Shown: piece by piece, positions 1 to 10,268 of the stretch
How the letters are laid out: the number at the start of each line of letters is the position of its first letter
Numbering within the stretch: the stretch's first letter is position 1
DNA from: Ettlia oleoabundans
Lineage: Eukaryota; Chlorophyta; Chlorophyceae; Chlamydomonadales
Direction of reading: 5' to 3'
NCBI GenBank assembly: GCA_019693395.1
Contig: JAAMXP010001378.1
Span: 1 to 26,867 of the forward strand
Length of the DNA stretch: 26,867 nt
Position numbers and translations under genes: made by a program
The notes under the pieces: model-generated
Databases searched by the model: none
The model's input: the letters and a program-made list of their open reading frames with translations, nothing else
Told to the model about the DNA's origin: nothing

Positions 1-27
1 CCCCCGAACTTCTTTCCTCCCCTGCAG

Positions 28-216
28 AGCTTGGTGCTAGCACCGCTGTTTGTGTGGTTTGAGTTGCTGTTCTTACTGGGGTACCGCCGTCGCCTGCACA
101 GCGAGGTCCAGACGCTGGTGGAGGCAAACATTGAGGAGTGGAAGAAGCACCACCAGCCACTGCTGGCTGGGGCAGAGACCAGCACTCAGGAAACCCGTGC
201 CTCAGGGCAGGAATGA
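28..216 (+). CDS. Mpo1-like (DUF962) membrane protein, last exon
   Basis: This is a 3'-terminal exon that follows a pyrimidine-rich tract and a CTGCAG acceptor ending at 27, and it stops at TGA 214-216. It encodes 62 residues, starting SLVLAPLFVWFELLFLLGYR and followed by a basic and then acidic helix (RRLHSEVQTLVEANIEEWKK). The pattern of a hydrophobic APLFV-E-LF-LGY segment followed by a charged LQ-V-x-EI-x-x-W/F helix is what I remember from the C-terminus of the Mpo1/YGL010w (DUF962) family. Those are ER multi-pass proteins that take part in 2-hydroxy fatty-acid alpha-oxidation in yeast. The 5' part lies outside the window, so length and catalytic histidines cannot be checked. It could instead be the end of some other small ER membrane protein. 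Confidence 0.5.
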   Translation, partial: SLVLAPLFVWFELLFLLGYRRRLHSEVQTLVEANIEEWKKHHQPLLAGAETSTQETRASGQE

Positions 217-571
217 ACAGCAACACAGTGGTGAACTCTGGAAAACAATAAGGCAGCTTTTATCAGCCTACTAATGCAGCTCATCAAGCGTTCAAGCAAG
301 TTTCTGTAACTTTAACTTCCTGTAACTTTGCATGCGATACAGTCTTGGGTGGCGCATGGTTATGAGAAGCTCAGCCGCAGCTGTCCTGTCACCTTGGATG
401 CTACGTAGATTTGGTGTCGTAGCCTTGACACACATAGGCGTTCACTTCTGTTATGCTTTCTTGTGTATCAATTCTTGCATACTTTGCCTGCTGTTTCGCG
501 CTGACGTGCTGTGCTTTTTGAGTGATACACCCCAGCTTGTTGACATAGAACCCAACGAACCCCAAGCAAAA
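217..571. other. Intergenic stretch: 3' UTR then possible 5' leader
   Basis: No supportable gene is seen here. The first part is the probable 3' UTR of the Mpo1-like gene with its TGTAA signals. The rest (332-571) is open in one frame and would encode hydrophobic sequence, but it has no family resemblance and reads more like leader than protein. Confidence 0.4.
305..325 (+). terminator. Tandem TGTAA poly(A) signals
   Basis: Two TGTAA pentamers (305-309 and 321-325) lie about 90-110 nt after the stop of the Mpo1-like gene. TGTAA is the usual poly(A) signal of chlorophyte green algae. Confidence 0.55.
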
Positions 572-975
572 ATGATAAGTCGTGGGCAACTTGTGTCTGA
601 AAATCCCATGTACACTGTGGACGAGCGATCCGGCAGTGCATATGCTCCAGCCAGCCGAGACCAGTCCTCCCTGTCAACTGCACCCGTTCAAGGAGGTTTC
701 AGCAATGGTTTGGAGGATAAGCTGGTGAGTGGCAATAGCCTTTGGCAGTAAGAGGGCGCATTGAGGGGAAGGCGAACTTAATTCAAACGGCCACACACCT
801 TCAGGACAAGTGACGGTGCAGCTCCCGCCATGCACACAGCTGCCAGTAGTGTAGCTGAAGAGCCTACTGTGTCCGCACTTCTAATGCCGTAATGCAGACG
901 CTGCTCGTCGACCGCATTGACCGCATCAATGAAGGCATGATGCGCCACTCTACTGGGCACTACATCCGTGCCTAC
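572..975 (+). CDS. Unrecognised protein, two 5' exons (tentative)
   Basis: An ATG at 572 in an A-rich context (AAAAATG) opens an exon to 724 (51 codons, Ser-rich, low complexity) with a CTG|GTGAGT donor. An acceptor at 897 then gives an in-phase 26-codon exon, 898-975, reading TLLVDRIDRINEGMMRHSTG and then HYIRAY, followed by a GTGAGC donor. The second exon looks like a real amphipathic helix. I do not recognise the protein. Continuation is unclear: a 9-codon exon at about 1299-1325 and the open frame ending at TGA 1584-1586 (reading GCITYELRFSASRFQQFTT) are candidates. These exons might instead be the 5' part of the KNL1-like gene downstream. Both exons start and end in phase 0, which supports coding but does not identify the gene. 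Confidence 0.33.
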
Positions 976-1582
976 GTGAGCCACCAGTTCCTTCTCCGCT
1001 CTTCCCCCACAACTGCCACGCTGCCATTGCATCAATTATGCAACTAGCAAATTGACCTCTTTAGTGACCTGCCGTGGCTAGTGACTTCTTGCAGGTGCTT
1101 TTTGAAAATTGCAAATCCTGCACCGCTAGGTAACAGCTCCTCCTGTGTTGCTCGAGGGTTTGGAGTATCAAGCCCTTAGCCTGTTGCCAATATGCAATTT
1201 GTGTATATATGCAGAATGTCAAGCTGTAGTTTTAGATTTTATATAACATGTTTCAACAAAGAGGCAACAGTAGCTGTGGGTTCCTCCGAAAGTTGCAGGC
1301 GCTTGCCGGCAGGTCGCAGAGGCTGGTGAGGTTGGAAGCAAGTTGGTGCAGAACACCATGCCTGCCAGCAACTTTGTTGACATTAATCTGGTGATGCATC
1401 CCCTGACGACTACGCAAGTCAATTACTCGGTTTTCTGTGGCTTGCAACAGAACATGAACCCCCCTAGCTGTGTGTTTGCTACACGTCATGACGTGCTGAC
1501 ATCAGGGCACCCACGTCGGTCAGCAGGGCTGCATCACCTACGAGCTGCGCTTCTCGGCAAGCCGCTTTCAGCAATTCACAAC
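976..1582 (+). other. Unresolved intronic/5' region between the tentative exons and the KNL1-like ORF
   Basis: This is AT-richer than its surroundings (for example 1195-1260) and looks intronic or intergenic. A short in-phase exon is possible at about 1299-1325 (donor GTGAGG), and an open segment lies at about 1520-1586. No confident gene, RNA or repeat was seen. Confidence 0.3.
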
Positions 1583-4361
1583 ATGACGGACGTAACGCCG
1601 GGACTGACAAAACGCCTGGACTTTGGTTCCGACTTGGGCGGCCTGCAGCAGGTGGATCCCGAGGAGCTCATCGCCGAGCTAAGGCACCCCACAATTGACG
1701 GTTTCAACAAGTGGGTTCGTGCGGCAGGCGCAGGCCGGCTTTGCTGAGACAGCCACAGGTTGAGACAGACAGCTGTGCTGTCGTGAAAGTAGCAACCGTT
1801 TGCCTACGTTGGCTGGTCCCGCAGGGCTCTGGAGCTGCTGGAGGGGGCAGCCCGCCAGCGCTTTACGGCGGTGCAGGAGAGTGCAGTTGAGCAGGCGGCG
1901 GCGGTGGGTGAGGCGGACCTGCGGCGGCTCAAGCGCCAGTTCAGCAGCCTGAAGAACACCTTCCTGCACTATGAGGTTAAAAATGAGTTCCTGGCAGGTA
2001 TGTGTTGAAGACAGTGCCCAGGCTCGCTGTTCTGCGCTGTTTGGTTGTGCATAGGCTGCCGTCGAGCGGCCATGCCGGCTTTCAACCACGCCAGTTGTCG
2101 CGCCTATGCCCCTCCGTTGCAGAGCTGCTGGATGGGCGGCCACATGGCGATGAGGGCGAGCTACTGGAGCACTTTGAGGCGGAGGTGGAGGCCAGTGTGG
2201 GGCAGCTGCGGCAGCTGAAGCAGAGCAACGAGGCGGCACAGGCCGGTATTGCAGAGCTCATGGGGCAAGTGGCGGCTTCAAATGACGCATTTGAGCGGCA
2301 GCGGCAGGCGCTGGCAGGAGAGTTGGTGCGACTGCAGCAAGAGATGACACAGCACGAGCATGATGCAGGTGTTGGGCAGACTGCACTGCCTGAGCTGCCG
2401 GAGGGTGCTGGCCAGCAGGAATGCCAGGCAGCGCTTGCAGCAGCGGCTGATGAGGCACGAGAGTTGGAGGCGGCAATCGCGGCGGCAACGGCAGAGGCGG
2501 AGGAGCTTCACATGGCCATTGGTTCAGAGCAGGAAGAGGCGGAGGCATTGCGCGCGCAGCTGGGAGACCTCGAGAGCCAAAATGCGCAGCAGGTTGGTGC
2601 TGGTGGCTGAGTGGCGAGATAGATGTAGCGGCTACCATGGCTGTCGCTGTGCCAGGCTGAGAGCAGTCAGACATACGAAGGATCTTCTGCACAGGGTTGC
2701 ATGGCTGCCCTCGGCTGGGCCGATCTAGGGAGTAAGGTGACGAGCATGCAGCAGTGCAGGTCAGAATCATGAAGGGGCCTCCTGCTCGCCGCTCCATGCA
2801 GGGGGAGAAGGTTGAAGCCAACGCCCGCTTCCTGTCCACCGCGCAATGGTGGGTGCACTGTTGGTGGGCACCCATAGCTCGCACACCCACCTATCTGCAG
2901 CTTGTTGCAGCGCTTCTTGGTGCCTCACCACCTCGCTGCCACCAATGTACTGTCTGCCGCTGCTCTCCACGGTATGTTGCCAATGCAGGTGTGACGAGGC
3001 GACCTCCACCCTTACCCTGCTGGGCGGCCTGTCCCTGCTGCACGTCAGCCGTGACGCTCTGCACCTGAAGCTGGTCACGGCTTACCCGCAGGGGGCAGTT
3101 AGGGGGGATGACCCCGGGCCCTGCACCACCGCCGACCATGAGCTGTCTATACACCTCCAGCCTGGCAGCAACGCAGGTGGGGCCGGCAGGCAGGGATGGG
3201 TTGGCAATAATGGCTGTAGGGTTTGAGGTATGGGAAGGTGAGTGTGGATTCTTGTGGTATATGTCTCAACGGTGTGCGTGTCTGTGGTGCCTGTTATGTT
3301 TGCAGTAGTAAAGGTAGTGGGTGCAAGGGGCGGTGCACAATGCGTTGGTGGGGCAGGGTCTGATGGCTGCACCCTTAAGGATTTGAGCAAAGCAGGAGCA
3401 CAACAGGCGCTTCGCTATGATATGTGTCTGAAGGCAGGTCCATGCCTTTTAGGTTTCCCAACCCGCACTCAGCGCTAGAAATTGACGAATTTTGACTGCA
3501 GTGTGCGGCGCCCAGCTGACACCCAACGACGTGGAAGTGGACGACATTGTGGACGCGGTGCGGGATAGGGTGCAAGATGGCAGCAGGCGCCGCGTTGATT
3601 TCGTGGTGCGGGAGGTGCAGGCACGTCTGGCGGCGTGGTTGCACAGGTGAGCCCCTGCGAATCTAGGTTGGCAGAGGACTGCAGCCTATGAAGTTGATCT
3701 AGCAGCAAGCTGCTGCGGGTGAACGTAGGTCAGTGCATGGAGTTGATGGCATTTAGAGTGCAACTTGGCTGCATGCATTGGATCTGCCGCGCCCAGTCAC
3801 GGTGTCACCGCTTCTTACACCCGTGCAGGCAGGCACTTGTGGAAGAGGTGCGGCAGGCGGGTCGGTTAGAGGTGCTGGCGCAGAGCTCTGACTGCACTGT
3901 CCTGCGTTGCAAGCTCACCCAGGTAATGAGAACACGGCATGAGCGAAGTGGTTGTCGTGCTGCATGTTCCACTCACTGTCTGCGGGCTACAGGGGGGAGT
4001 TCTTTGCTGTGACAGCGTATTGGGGAAGCTTCTCACCATGTGCCAACCTTACCTTGTTTGCGATGGTCATGCCAAGCAGGGAGTGGAATCTGAAGTGCGG
4101 CTGGTGGTGGGCTGGCCAGCAGGCATTGATGTTGTACAGGTAAGGCAGCTCTGCATCCCAGTGGCTCCCATACTGTAGGTTCAGCCAGAGATGCCCTGTT
4201 GCCACAGCGAGGCGTGCACCCAGCTGCTCCGTGCCCTGCTGCAGGTAACCGAAGTCAGCCATGCGGCCGACAGCAGCAAGGCGGAGAAGGCAGCGGGTAT
4301 GCGGCTGGAAGGGCGCAGCTTGCTTCAGGCGCTGGAGGCGGTGGAGAGGGAGCTGCAGTGA
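1583..4361 (+). CDS. Coiled-coil protein with C-terminal RWD-like part, KNL1/Spc7-like kinetochore candidate
   Basis: The start is taken at ATG 1583 (MTDVTPGLTKRLDFGSDLGG), but coding may begin further upstream. Exons are 1583-1710, 1825-1997, 2123-2592, 2760-2848, about 2911-3176, 3502-3646, 3829-3922, 4080-4139 and 4245-4361. All join in frame, but the boundaries around 2760-3000 are doubtful because the predicted peptide there is oddly Cys-rich. After an N-terminal motif (PEELIAELRHPTIDGFNK) come about 200 residues of Leu/Gln/Glu coiled coil. The C-terminal half alternates strands and helices (TLLGGLSLLHVSRDALHLKL; HELSIHLQPGSN; LVEEVRQAGRLEVLAQSSDC; SEVRLVVGWPAGIDVV). Coiled coil followed by a tandem RWD-like module is the plan of KNL1/Spc7 C-termini, which bind the MIS12 complex at kinetochores. 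No MELT repeats are visible. The assignment rests on remembered family architecture, so another coiled-coil spindle protein is possible. Confidence 0.45.
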
Positions 4362-4493
4362 GATTCAGCATCAGCCTAACAAGGCGGATGCCAGTTTGCA
4401 GTCATTTATTTTGCAGCCGTTGCAATGTGTCAAATCTCACAACATAGGGGGCTTGGGACTGTAGCAAAACTGCCATGCTGCTCTGTACAAGGT

Positions 4494-4498
4494 TTACA
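4494..4498 (-). terminator. TGTAA poly(A) signal, glycosyltransferase-FkbM gene
   Basis: Minus-strand TGTAA (TTACA on plus) about 191 nt beyond the stop at 4689. Confidence 0.4.
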
Positions 4499-4567
4499 AA
4501 TGCGTTACCTAACCGGGCTTCTCGCGGTAGTCAACCAGGTTCATCACACGATGTTCAAAACAATAGG

Positions 4568-4572
4568 TGTAA
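4568..4572 (+). terminator. TGTAA poly(A) signal, KNL1-like gene
   Basis: First TGTAA on the plus strand after the stop at 4361, about 207 nt downstream. Confidence 0.4.
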
Positions 4573-4688
4573 GGCTGGACGGGCAGCACACCAACAGCTT
4601 AACACACACCAAATTGACATGTGTGCAGCGGACTCGGACATAACTGGCCTGAGCGAACCGGTTTCTCCACTCCACGACCGACGGTCTG

Positions 4689-7600
4689 CTAAAATGTTGT
4701 AACCTCCGCCGACTGGCCAGCATGCCGTGCATTTGTGCTTCTCTGTCCAAAGAGCAGCCAGTTGCTGCCTGGCCCTGGCTCCCCCTCCACAACAAACCCC
4801 TGGCCCTCAAGCAGCTCCCTCACTGCCGCCAACCTGTTGCCGACATCATGCACCTGCACGCGTGATGACAGATGCGGGGCAGCAAGCTGTATCGAGGCAG
4901 TCCTAGTACTGCTGTGCTATTCCATGCAGCATCCCAGCTCACATGCACCCTGAACCGCTAGCTCACCTCTACCACGACCTGCGAAGTGGCCGCCCAGCTG
5001 GCGGCATCCATGCCGCGCAACACCTCCAGCTCACACCCCTCCACATCAACCTATAGTGCACGCGTGCACGGCAAAAGGCAGACAGCGGAAACAACCCTCG
5101 TGAGGCTCAATTACAGGATGGATTTTGGCAGCAGCAGCGGGCAGCTGTGATGCAGCAGACCGGAAGAGCAGCAGCCAGCGCGCCTACTCTGCACATGGTT
5201 CACCTTCAACAAGTCAATCCTGTCAAGCCCCTTCTCTTTCACAAAATCAGCCAAGGTAATGACCGGGCATTCAATCCTGCAAACAAGAACAAGCGGTAAT
5301 CATCAGCACTCGCATGGTGCAGCTCAATGGCGCGAAGCTTACTGGCGCAGCCTTCAACCAGGTTGCCTGCTGCATGCAGTCCAACATATTGCTCAAATCC
5401 GCAACCCAGGCTGTCCGCGACCCAGGCTGCAGCGCAATTCACATACATGACGAAGCAAGCGGCCATCCTCCTGGGCACGCACCTGGTGGCCCTCTGGAAG
5501 CACCTGTCCGCTGCCTCTGCACCCATCACTGCTGCCATGGCTGCACGCTGGTGCTCCCACTTCTCTGCTGGCAGCGTGGTGCTGTTGCCTGGCATTGCCG
5601 GGTAAAAAGTGAAGGCAAGATGATCAGGGCGAGAGTGCAGGCCACAGCGCAACACGTCCACCTGCGCAAGTGGGTCAACCCCGCAGCATGGCCTTCACAG
5701 AAAGCAGGCGAGGCCCTCAGCTCCTGCAACATCCGTGTAAGCACGCCTGTGACGGCGGCACCACAGCACTTGGCACCTGCACAGATGCCCACCTTGTCTG
5801 CAACACCATGCTGCCGCAGATTTGCCTCCAGCACGTCGGCGGTGGGTGGCAGTGGCTCAAAGGCATAAAGCTGATGAACAGCTGGCGCCAGGTGGGGGTC
5901 CAGCAGCAGCCTCAGCACAAACAGACCGATGTTGGCACCTGCACCCCGCACGGCGCAGTCATTCACGCTTAAGGAGAGCGAGGACTTGACAAGGCAGCGC
6001 ACAGAGAGAGTAGACTCAGGAAATCCAGCAAATGGCTGGGCCAGATGCACGTCAACGGCCGCCTTCTGCCTCACCTGCGTCAACAACAATGCTCCCAGGT
6101 GTGAGGGTGATGCCGCGGGTCAGGTGGTAGCAGTCGTCGACAAACACCTCGTGATGTATGAACAGCGCTTCTGGTGGGGAGATGGTGTGGATGCGCAGGC
6201 CGTCAGGCAGCTGCAGCTCCTGCACCGCCGCCACAGCCGGCTGAACTTCCACAAAGGGTGAGGAGGAAACATGTGAAACCTCTTGCTTTCCAGCGCCCAA
6301 TGCTGATGGGAGTGCAGCATGCTGCTCCAAGTGCCGGCCAATGAGCTCCACGGCTGCTGCCAATCCGCGCTCACCCGCCAGCTGCCGCCTCATGGCTGCA
6401 CACTGCTCCTTCACGCTGGCATCCTGCAACAGGCCCGCTAGGGTGGCAGCCAAAGCGTGCCCCGCCATATCTGCCAAATGAGGCTCCTCTGCTTGCTGCT
6501 GGCCCATGCTGCCTGCCTCTGCCGCTGGTGGTGCTGGTGGTCCTGATGCAGCTCCCCCTGCTATCCTTGCAGCTCCTGGGTCAGCACCCTCTGTTTGCAG
6601 CAGCGCTGCCGGGCTTATGTGCGCCCCACAGCCGAGCCAGGCAATACGCTCTGCCCACTGGTGCTGGTCAAAGTGCAAGGGGCAGACCAGCTGCGGTGTG
6701 CCACAGCGAAGAGCCGCGGCAACAGAGCCAGCCCCGCCGTGGTGTAGCAGAGCCGCACAATGCGGCAGCAGCAGATCATGTGGTACTGGCTGGTCCACCG
6801 GGTGGACCCAGGTTGAACTGCCAGGCTGGCAGCTGCAAGCCTCCAGCAATGGCCTCCATCCGCTGGTGAGCAGCAGCACCCGCCGCTGCAGTCGCTGCGC
6901 TGCGGCTCGCAGCACATCCAGTAAGAGCTGCGGGCGCGGGAGGAGTCCCATGGGGCCTGTGCTGCTGCCAAAATCCACGCAGATGGGTGCCCCCGCTGCT
7001 CCGGCTGCTGCCCCTGCCTGAAAGGTTGGGCATTCGAGACGCTGCCGTGCTTCTTCAGGCCCAGCACCTGCCAACGCTGCTGGTGCCCCCTGCTCTTCCT
7101 GGCTCTGGCCCAGCACTTGCAGCACACTGGCAGGCAACTGCTGCTGCGAGGCTGGGAAGCAAGTCATGCTGGCCCAGTAGCCGCACATGCGCACGGTGGC
7201 GGGCCAGTAGCCGGGCCTCGGCACCACCAACTCGCTCACGCCTATTAAATCAATAAACGCAAGCCAATCGCACAGCACCAATCAGTCAGACACGCATGGC
7301 GTCGAGGGGACTCGTACAACGGGTGAGCCGTATGGCACCCGCACACCGAAGCCCAACAATGCAAAAAAGGGAACAGCATTGCATCACACATCCCGCATGT
7401 TTCCACCCACCATAGAGGAGCGGGGGCGGCGGAGGCAGAGGCACGTTGTATGGGCAATCTGCATATGGCACGGCTGACAGCCCCAGGCGGTGATGACGCC
7501 ACGCGCCGCAGCTCTCCATGAACAGCGGCCACAGCCAGTGCCGCACCTCCGACCAACCAACGCTGCCGTCGCTGCCTTGGCCGCCAATGTCGCTGCTGCC

Positions 7601-8404
7601 ACAGAGCTGCTGCCGCTGCAGCTCATCCGCTGCTCGCAGGCGCCAATACAATTGCGTGTGTGCTTGTTGGAACCGACGTTCAAAGCTGGCCGGCATGGCA
7701 TAAGGCACCAGGCAGGGAGACACGGCCGCACAGGGCACCCGCAGCGCCTCAGCAATGGAGAACCCCTCCAGTGCAAACAGGTTGAAGAGGATCAGGCGCT
7801 GCCCCTCAAGTGGTTGAAGTTTTGTCCTCGCATTGCAGGCTGCTGGGGTGTGTCCCATGTTGATAGCTGAGCCAAGTGCTGCCTCGCAAGCTGCCACCAA
7901 CTCCTCACGAAGCTGCTCCCGGTTCGCCGCTGCTTCCGCTGCCGCGCCTCCCTCTTGCCTCACGTCAGCATCTTGCGGCTCATGCTCGGTTGCCTGCCGT
8001 AACACGCAGGAAGTGGTGGATGAGCGGGTGCGACATGCAGCCGAGCCTTGCACATGGGGGGCCCATAGCGTCGCACACCTGTGCGCGTGCCGTCACTCGC
8101 ACGCCAACGGGCGCACTGCCAATCAGCTGCAGCCGCACCCCCGCACTCTCGGCGGGCTCCCGCAGCCATGCCTGCGATGTACAGCATCTCGTGGGGGTGC
8201 GATTGAAAATCTTTCAGCGCACACACACTCTGAAGGCATTGCCTTGCGTCGTTGGCAGACCTGATGTGTTTTGTGTGTCACGACAGTAACGGCGCAACTC
8301 TTGATTGTGTCTTGGAGCGCGATAGCCAGGGCCAGTAGCGGCTGCACATCGCCTCGTGTCCCTACTGCAAGCACCGCTATGCAGGGACTTGATAATCCAC
8401 TCAT
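4689..8404 (-). CDS. GT1-family glycosyltransferase fused to FkbM-type SAM methyltransferase
   Basis: Nine exons (8404-8261, 8171-8079, 7993-7411, 7241-6075, 5938-5793, 5661-5483, 5276-5204, 5050-4967, 4853-4689) sum to 2634 nt, 877 residues, with GT-AG introns throughout. Residues 1 to about 560 form a GT-B glycosyltransferase like the sterol glucosyltransferase (UGT80/GT28) group. The N-terminus has AVLAVGTRGDVQPLLALA and then THKTHQAWL. The donor-binding end has FGSSTGPM (about 365) and HHGGAGSVAAALRCGTPQ (about 440), then CPLHFDQHQWAERIAWLG. Residues about 610-865 form an FkbM methyltransferase: GSIVVDAGANIGLFVLRLLL (SAM-binding), YAFEPLPP, AFTFYPAMPGNST, DRIDLLKVDVEGCELEVLRG and VVVEVHDVGNRLAAVRELLE. 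FkbM enzymes O-methylate sugar or alcohol hydroxyls. The inferred role is transfer of a sugar to a lipid or sterol-like acceptor followed by methylation. The join lies within one exon (7241-6075), so it is not a splice-model artefact. Confidence 0.85.
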
Positions 8405-8695
8405 AACAGCCTGCTAAAGGTGCCGGCTAAATGGCTGATGACGGAACCACCGGGCTCTGAGCCAGGTACTGCCGACCTTGGATAGGTGGCACCAATGAGC
8501 TTCGCTGATGTCAACAACCGGGATGATCACCACTGGGCTCTCTCGTCCGGTAACGGTTCCGTTTTTATCGTTTCGCAGCTGCAACACTACCCATGCGTTA
8601 GCCCTTACCACTGCAGCCTCAGCCAGCTTCGCCCAGTTCTTCTCTCGACAGACACGAGATACAGGGCAAATCCAACAGTCCGGGTTTAGACACGC
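8405..8695. promoter_or_regulatory. Divergent promoter region
   Basis: 291 bp separate the start codons of the glycosyltransferase-FkbM gene (-) and the SNF7 gene (+), so both promoters must overlap here. No clear TATA box or known element was recognised. Confidence 0.45.
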
Positions 8696-10033
8696 ATGTA
8701 CAGACGGCTATTCAAGGGCAAGGGTGGAGCAGGCGGCTGTGCACGTGCAGCGGCCGTCCAGCACCATGCCGCCCCGACCGGGGCCCCCGTCATAAGTGCC
8801 ATTGAAAGAATGGGCGAGGTGGGCTGGCGGACGACACTCACTCATGCTCAGCAACTTGTTGATGTTTCCAAATGCAACACACTGGAGCAACCCTCTTAAG
8901 GTGAGGTTTCATAAGGCTGCTGCCGACAAGGTTGTTGTTGCAGGTGGAGGACCTGCTAACCCGCCGGCGGGACTTGTTGGAGAAGAAAATTGCGGCTGAG
9001 TTACAGCGTGCCAAGGAGCTTACTAAACAGGGCAAGAAAAAAGGCGAGTGGTTGCAGAGAATAGGAGGATAGAAAGAATGTGGGTTTCTCACGTGCCATG
9101 AATGTCCCAAAGCCGACGTGGCGCTGCTGGTTCTGATGTCGAATCAATAGCGTCACCCTGCACTGCGTCCCCCTGCTCCGTCCACCGCATGCAGCTGCGT
9201 TGGCGGCGTTGCGCAAGAAGCGCCTATTTGAGGGTCAGCTGGAGCAGGTGGAAGCCAACCTGCTGCGCCTAAGTGAGCAGCAAGTGGGGCTGGAAAGCGT
9301 ACGCGCCACTTCTGAAACTGTTGCAGCCATGCGAGTGGGCGCGCAGGCGAGCAAGGCAGCCACGGCCGAGGTGGGGGTGCAGGGGGTGGATGCCCTCATT
9401 GATGAGCTGGAGGACCAGGCGATGGCAATGCGGCAGGTGCAGGACGTGCTGGGCAGCCCGCTGGGAGCTGCTGCTGAGCTGGACGAGGACGAGCTGGCGG
9501 CAGAACTGGAGGTGGGTGGCATGCTAGAGCGCATGCACTGGCGCAGCGCTGGTTTGGTGGGTAGGAGTGTTGGCGACCATCATGTAGGCATGAGCATGGG
9601 CCACGGGTCAATCAGCAAAGCCTTCGTGAATCTTTGAGCACTGCAGCTGCATGCAAAGCCCATACTTCATGAACGGCGAATGGCAAGCAGCAAAGAGTGG
9701 AGGCCCAGAGCTGTCCGTCTGCCTCACTTCCACATTGTACAGCGACGTGCTTGCATTCTCGTCTGCTTGCATGCACAGTCATGATGATAGAGTTGCCATT
9801 GAGCGTGCCTTGCTATGTGCGCCTGACCTCCGCTTGCCTGCCTGCAGGAGATGGAGTTAGCTGAGGTTGAAAAGCTCCGGCAGCAGGCAGCCACTGCCCC
9901 CTCGCACCAGGCAGCTGCACCTGCGCTGCCCAGCACCCCCACAGCTCGCCCCCAGGCAGCTCGTGTGCAGCCGCAACCTGCCAGCCCTGAGGAGCAGGAG
10001 CTGGAGGCGCTGCAGGCGGAGATGGCAGCTTGA
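8696..10033 (+). CDS. ESCRT-III subunit SNF7/CHMP4 (VPS32)
   Basis: Four exons (8696-8818, 8944-9043, 9195-9511, 9848-10033) give 241 residues, close to the usual 220-240 of CHMP4. The protein starts MYRRLFKGKGG (basic membrane-binding N-terminus). It continues with the alpha-1 hairpin (VEDLLTRRRDLLEKKIAAEL), then ALAALRKKRLFEGQLEQVEA, VDALIDELEDQAMAMRQVQD and the acidic LDEDELAAELE segment. It ends in a helix (EEQELEALQAEMAA) that resembles a MIM element for VPS4 docking. SNF7 polymerises on endosomal and other membranes to drive inward budding, cytokinesis and repair. Intron 2 must use a GC donor (AAG|GCGAGT), because only that phase joins KQGKKK to AALAALRKKR. The C-terminal linker is Pro/Ala/Gln-rich and variable, as expected. 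Confidence 0.9.
9044..9194 (+). other. GC-AG intron (SNF7 intron 2)
   Basis: Donor AAG|GCGAGT, acceptor GCATGCAG. The flanking exons need a phase-1 donor to keep the SNF7 frame, and no GT gives that phase. Confidence 0.75.
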
Positions 10034-10268
10034 CTGCATGTGCCACCTGGTGCAAACGTTGGTTCAACGGCAGGGGAGAATTGGGACCGCAGCAGCCGCG
10101 GTACGATCAGCAGCCAGAGTGCATTGCCTGGTCTCAGGTTCATTTGCCTTACATTACACGGTCATCCGTTGTGAACAAATCCAATGTTAACAACCAAGAC
10201 ACTCACGCAGTCAATCGTATTTCAACCACGACAAAGGGGGAACGCTGCCGCATGTACTGTGTTGTGCG
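10034..10268. other. Convergent 3' region of SNF7 and SURF4-like genes
   Basis: No gene is seen in these 235 bp. For the minus-strand gene, two TGTAA copies on the minus strand lie at 10149-10158, about 110-120 nt past its stop. No plus-strand TGTAA was found for SNF7 within this interval. Confidence 0.45.
10149..10158 (-). terminator. Tandem TGTAA poly(A) signals, SURF4-like gene
   Basis: Two adjacent minus-strand TGTAA pentamers (10154-10158 and 10149-10153), about 110 nt beyond the stop at 10269. Confidence 0.5.

Larger units (their letters stand above)
4362..4688. other. Convergent 3' region
   Basis: No gene is seen. It holds the 3' ends of the KNL1-like gene (+) and the glycosyltransferase-FkbM gene (-). 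A TGTAA on each strand lies beyond the other's, so the two 3' UTRs probably overlap. Confidence 0.5.

Noticed and set aside
332..571. Hydrophobic open frame that would extend the protein at 572 N-terminally
   Set aside because: No signal-peptide logic, no family resemblance, and it overlaps the probable 3' UTR region of the previous gene. The ATG at 572 has a better context.
2258..2890. Minus-strand 210-codon open frame opposite the coiled-coil gene
   Set aside because: It is composed of Pro/Leu/Ala antisense to the coiled-coil codons and runs through exon-intron boundaries of the better-supported plus-strand gene.
5314..5868. Plus-strand 184-codon open frame
   Set aside because: It lies antisense to FkbM exons whose motifs (FYPAMPGNST, VADKV) fix the coding strand as minus.
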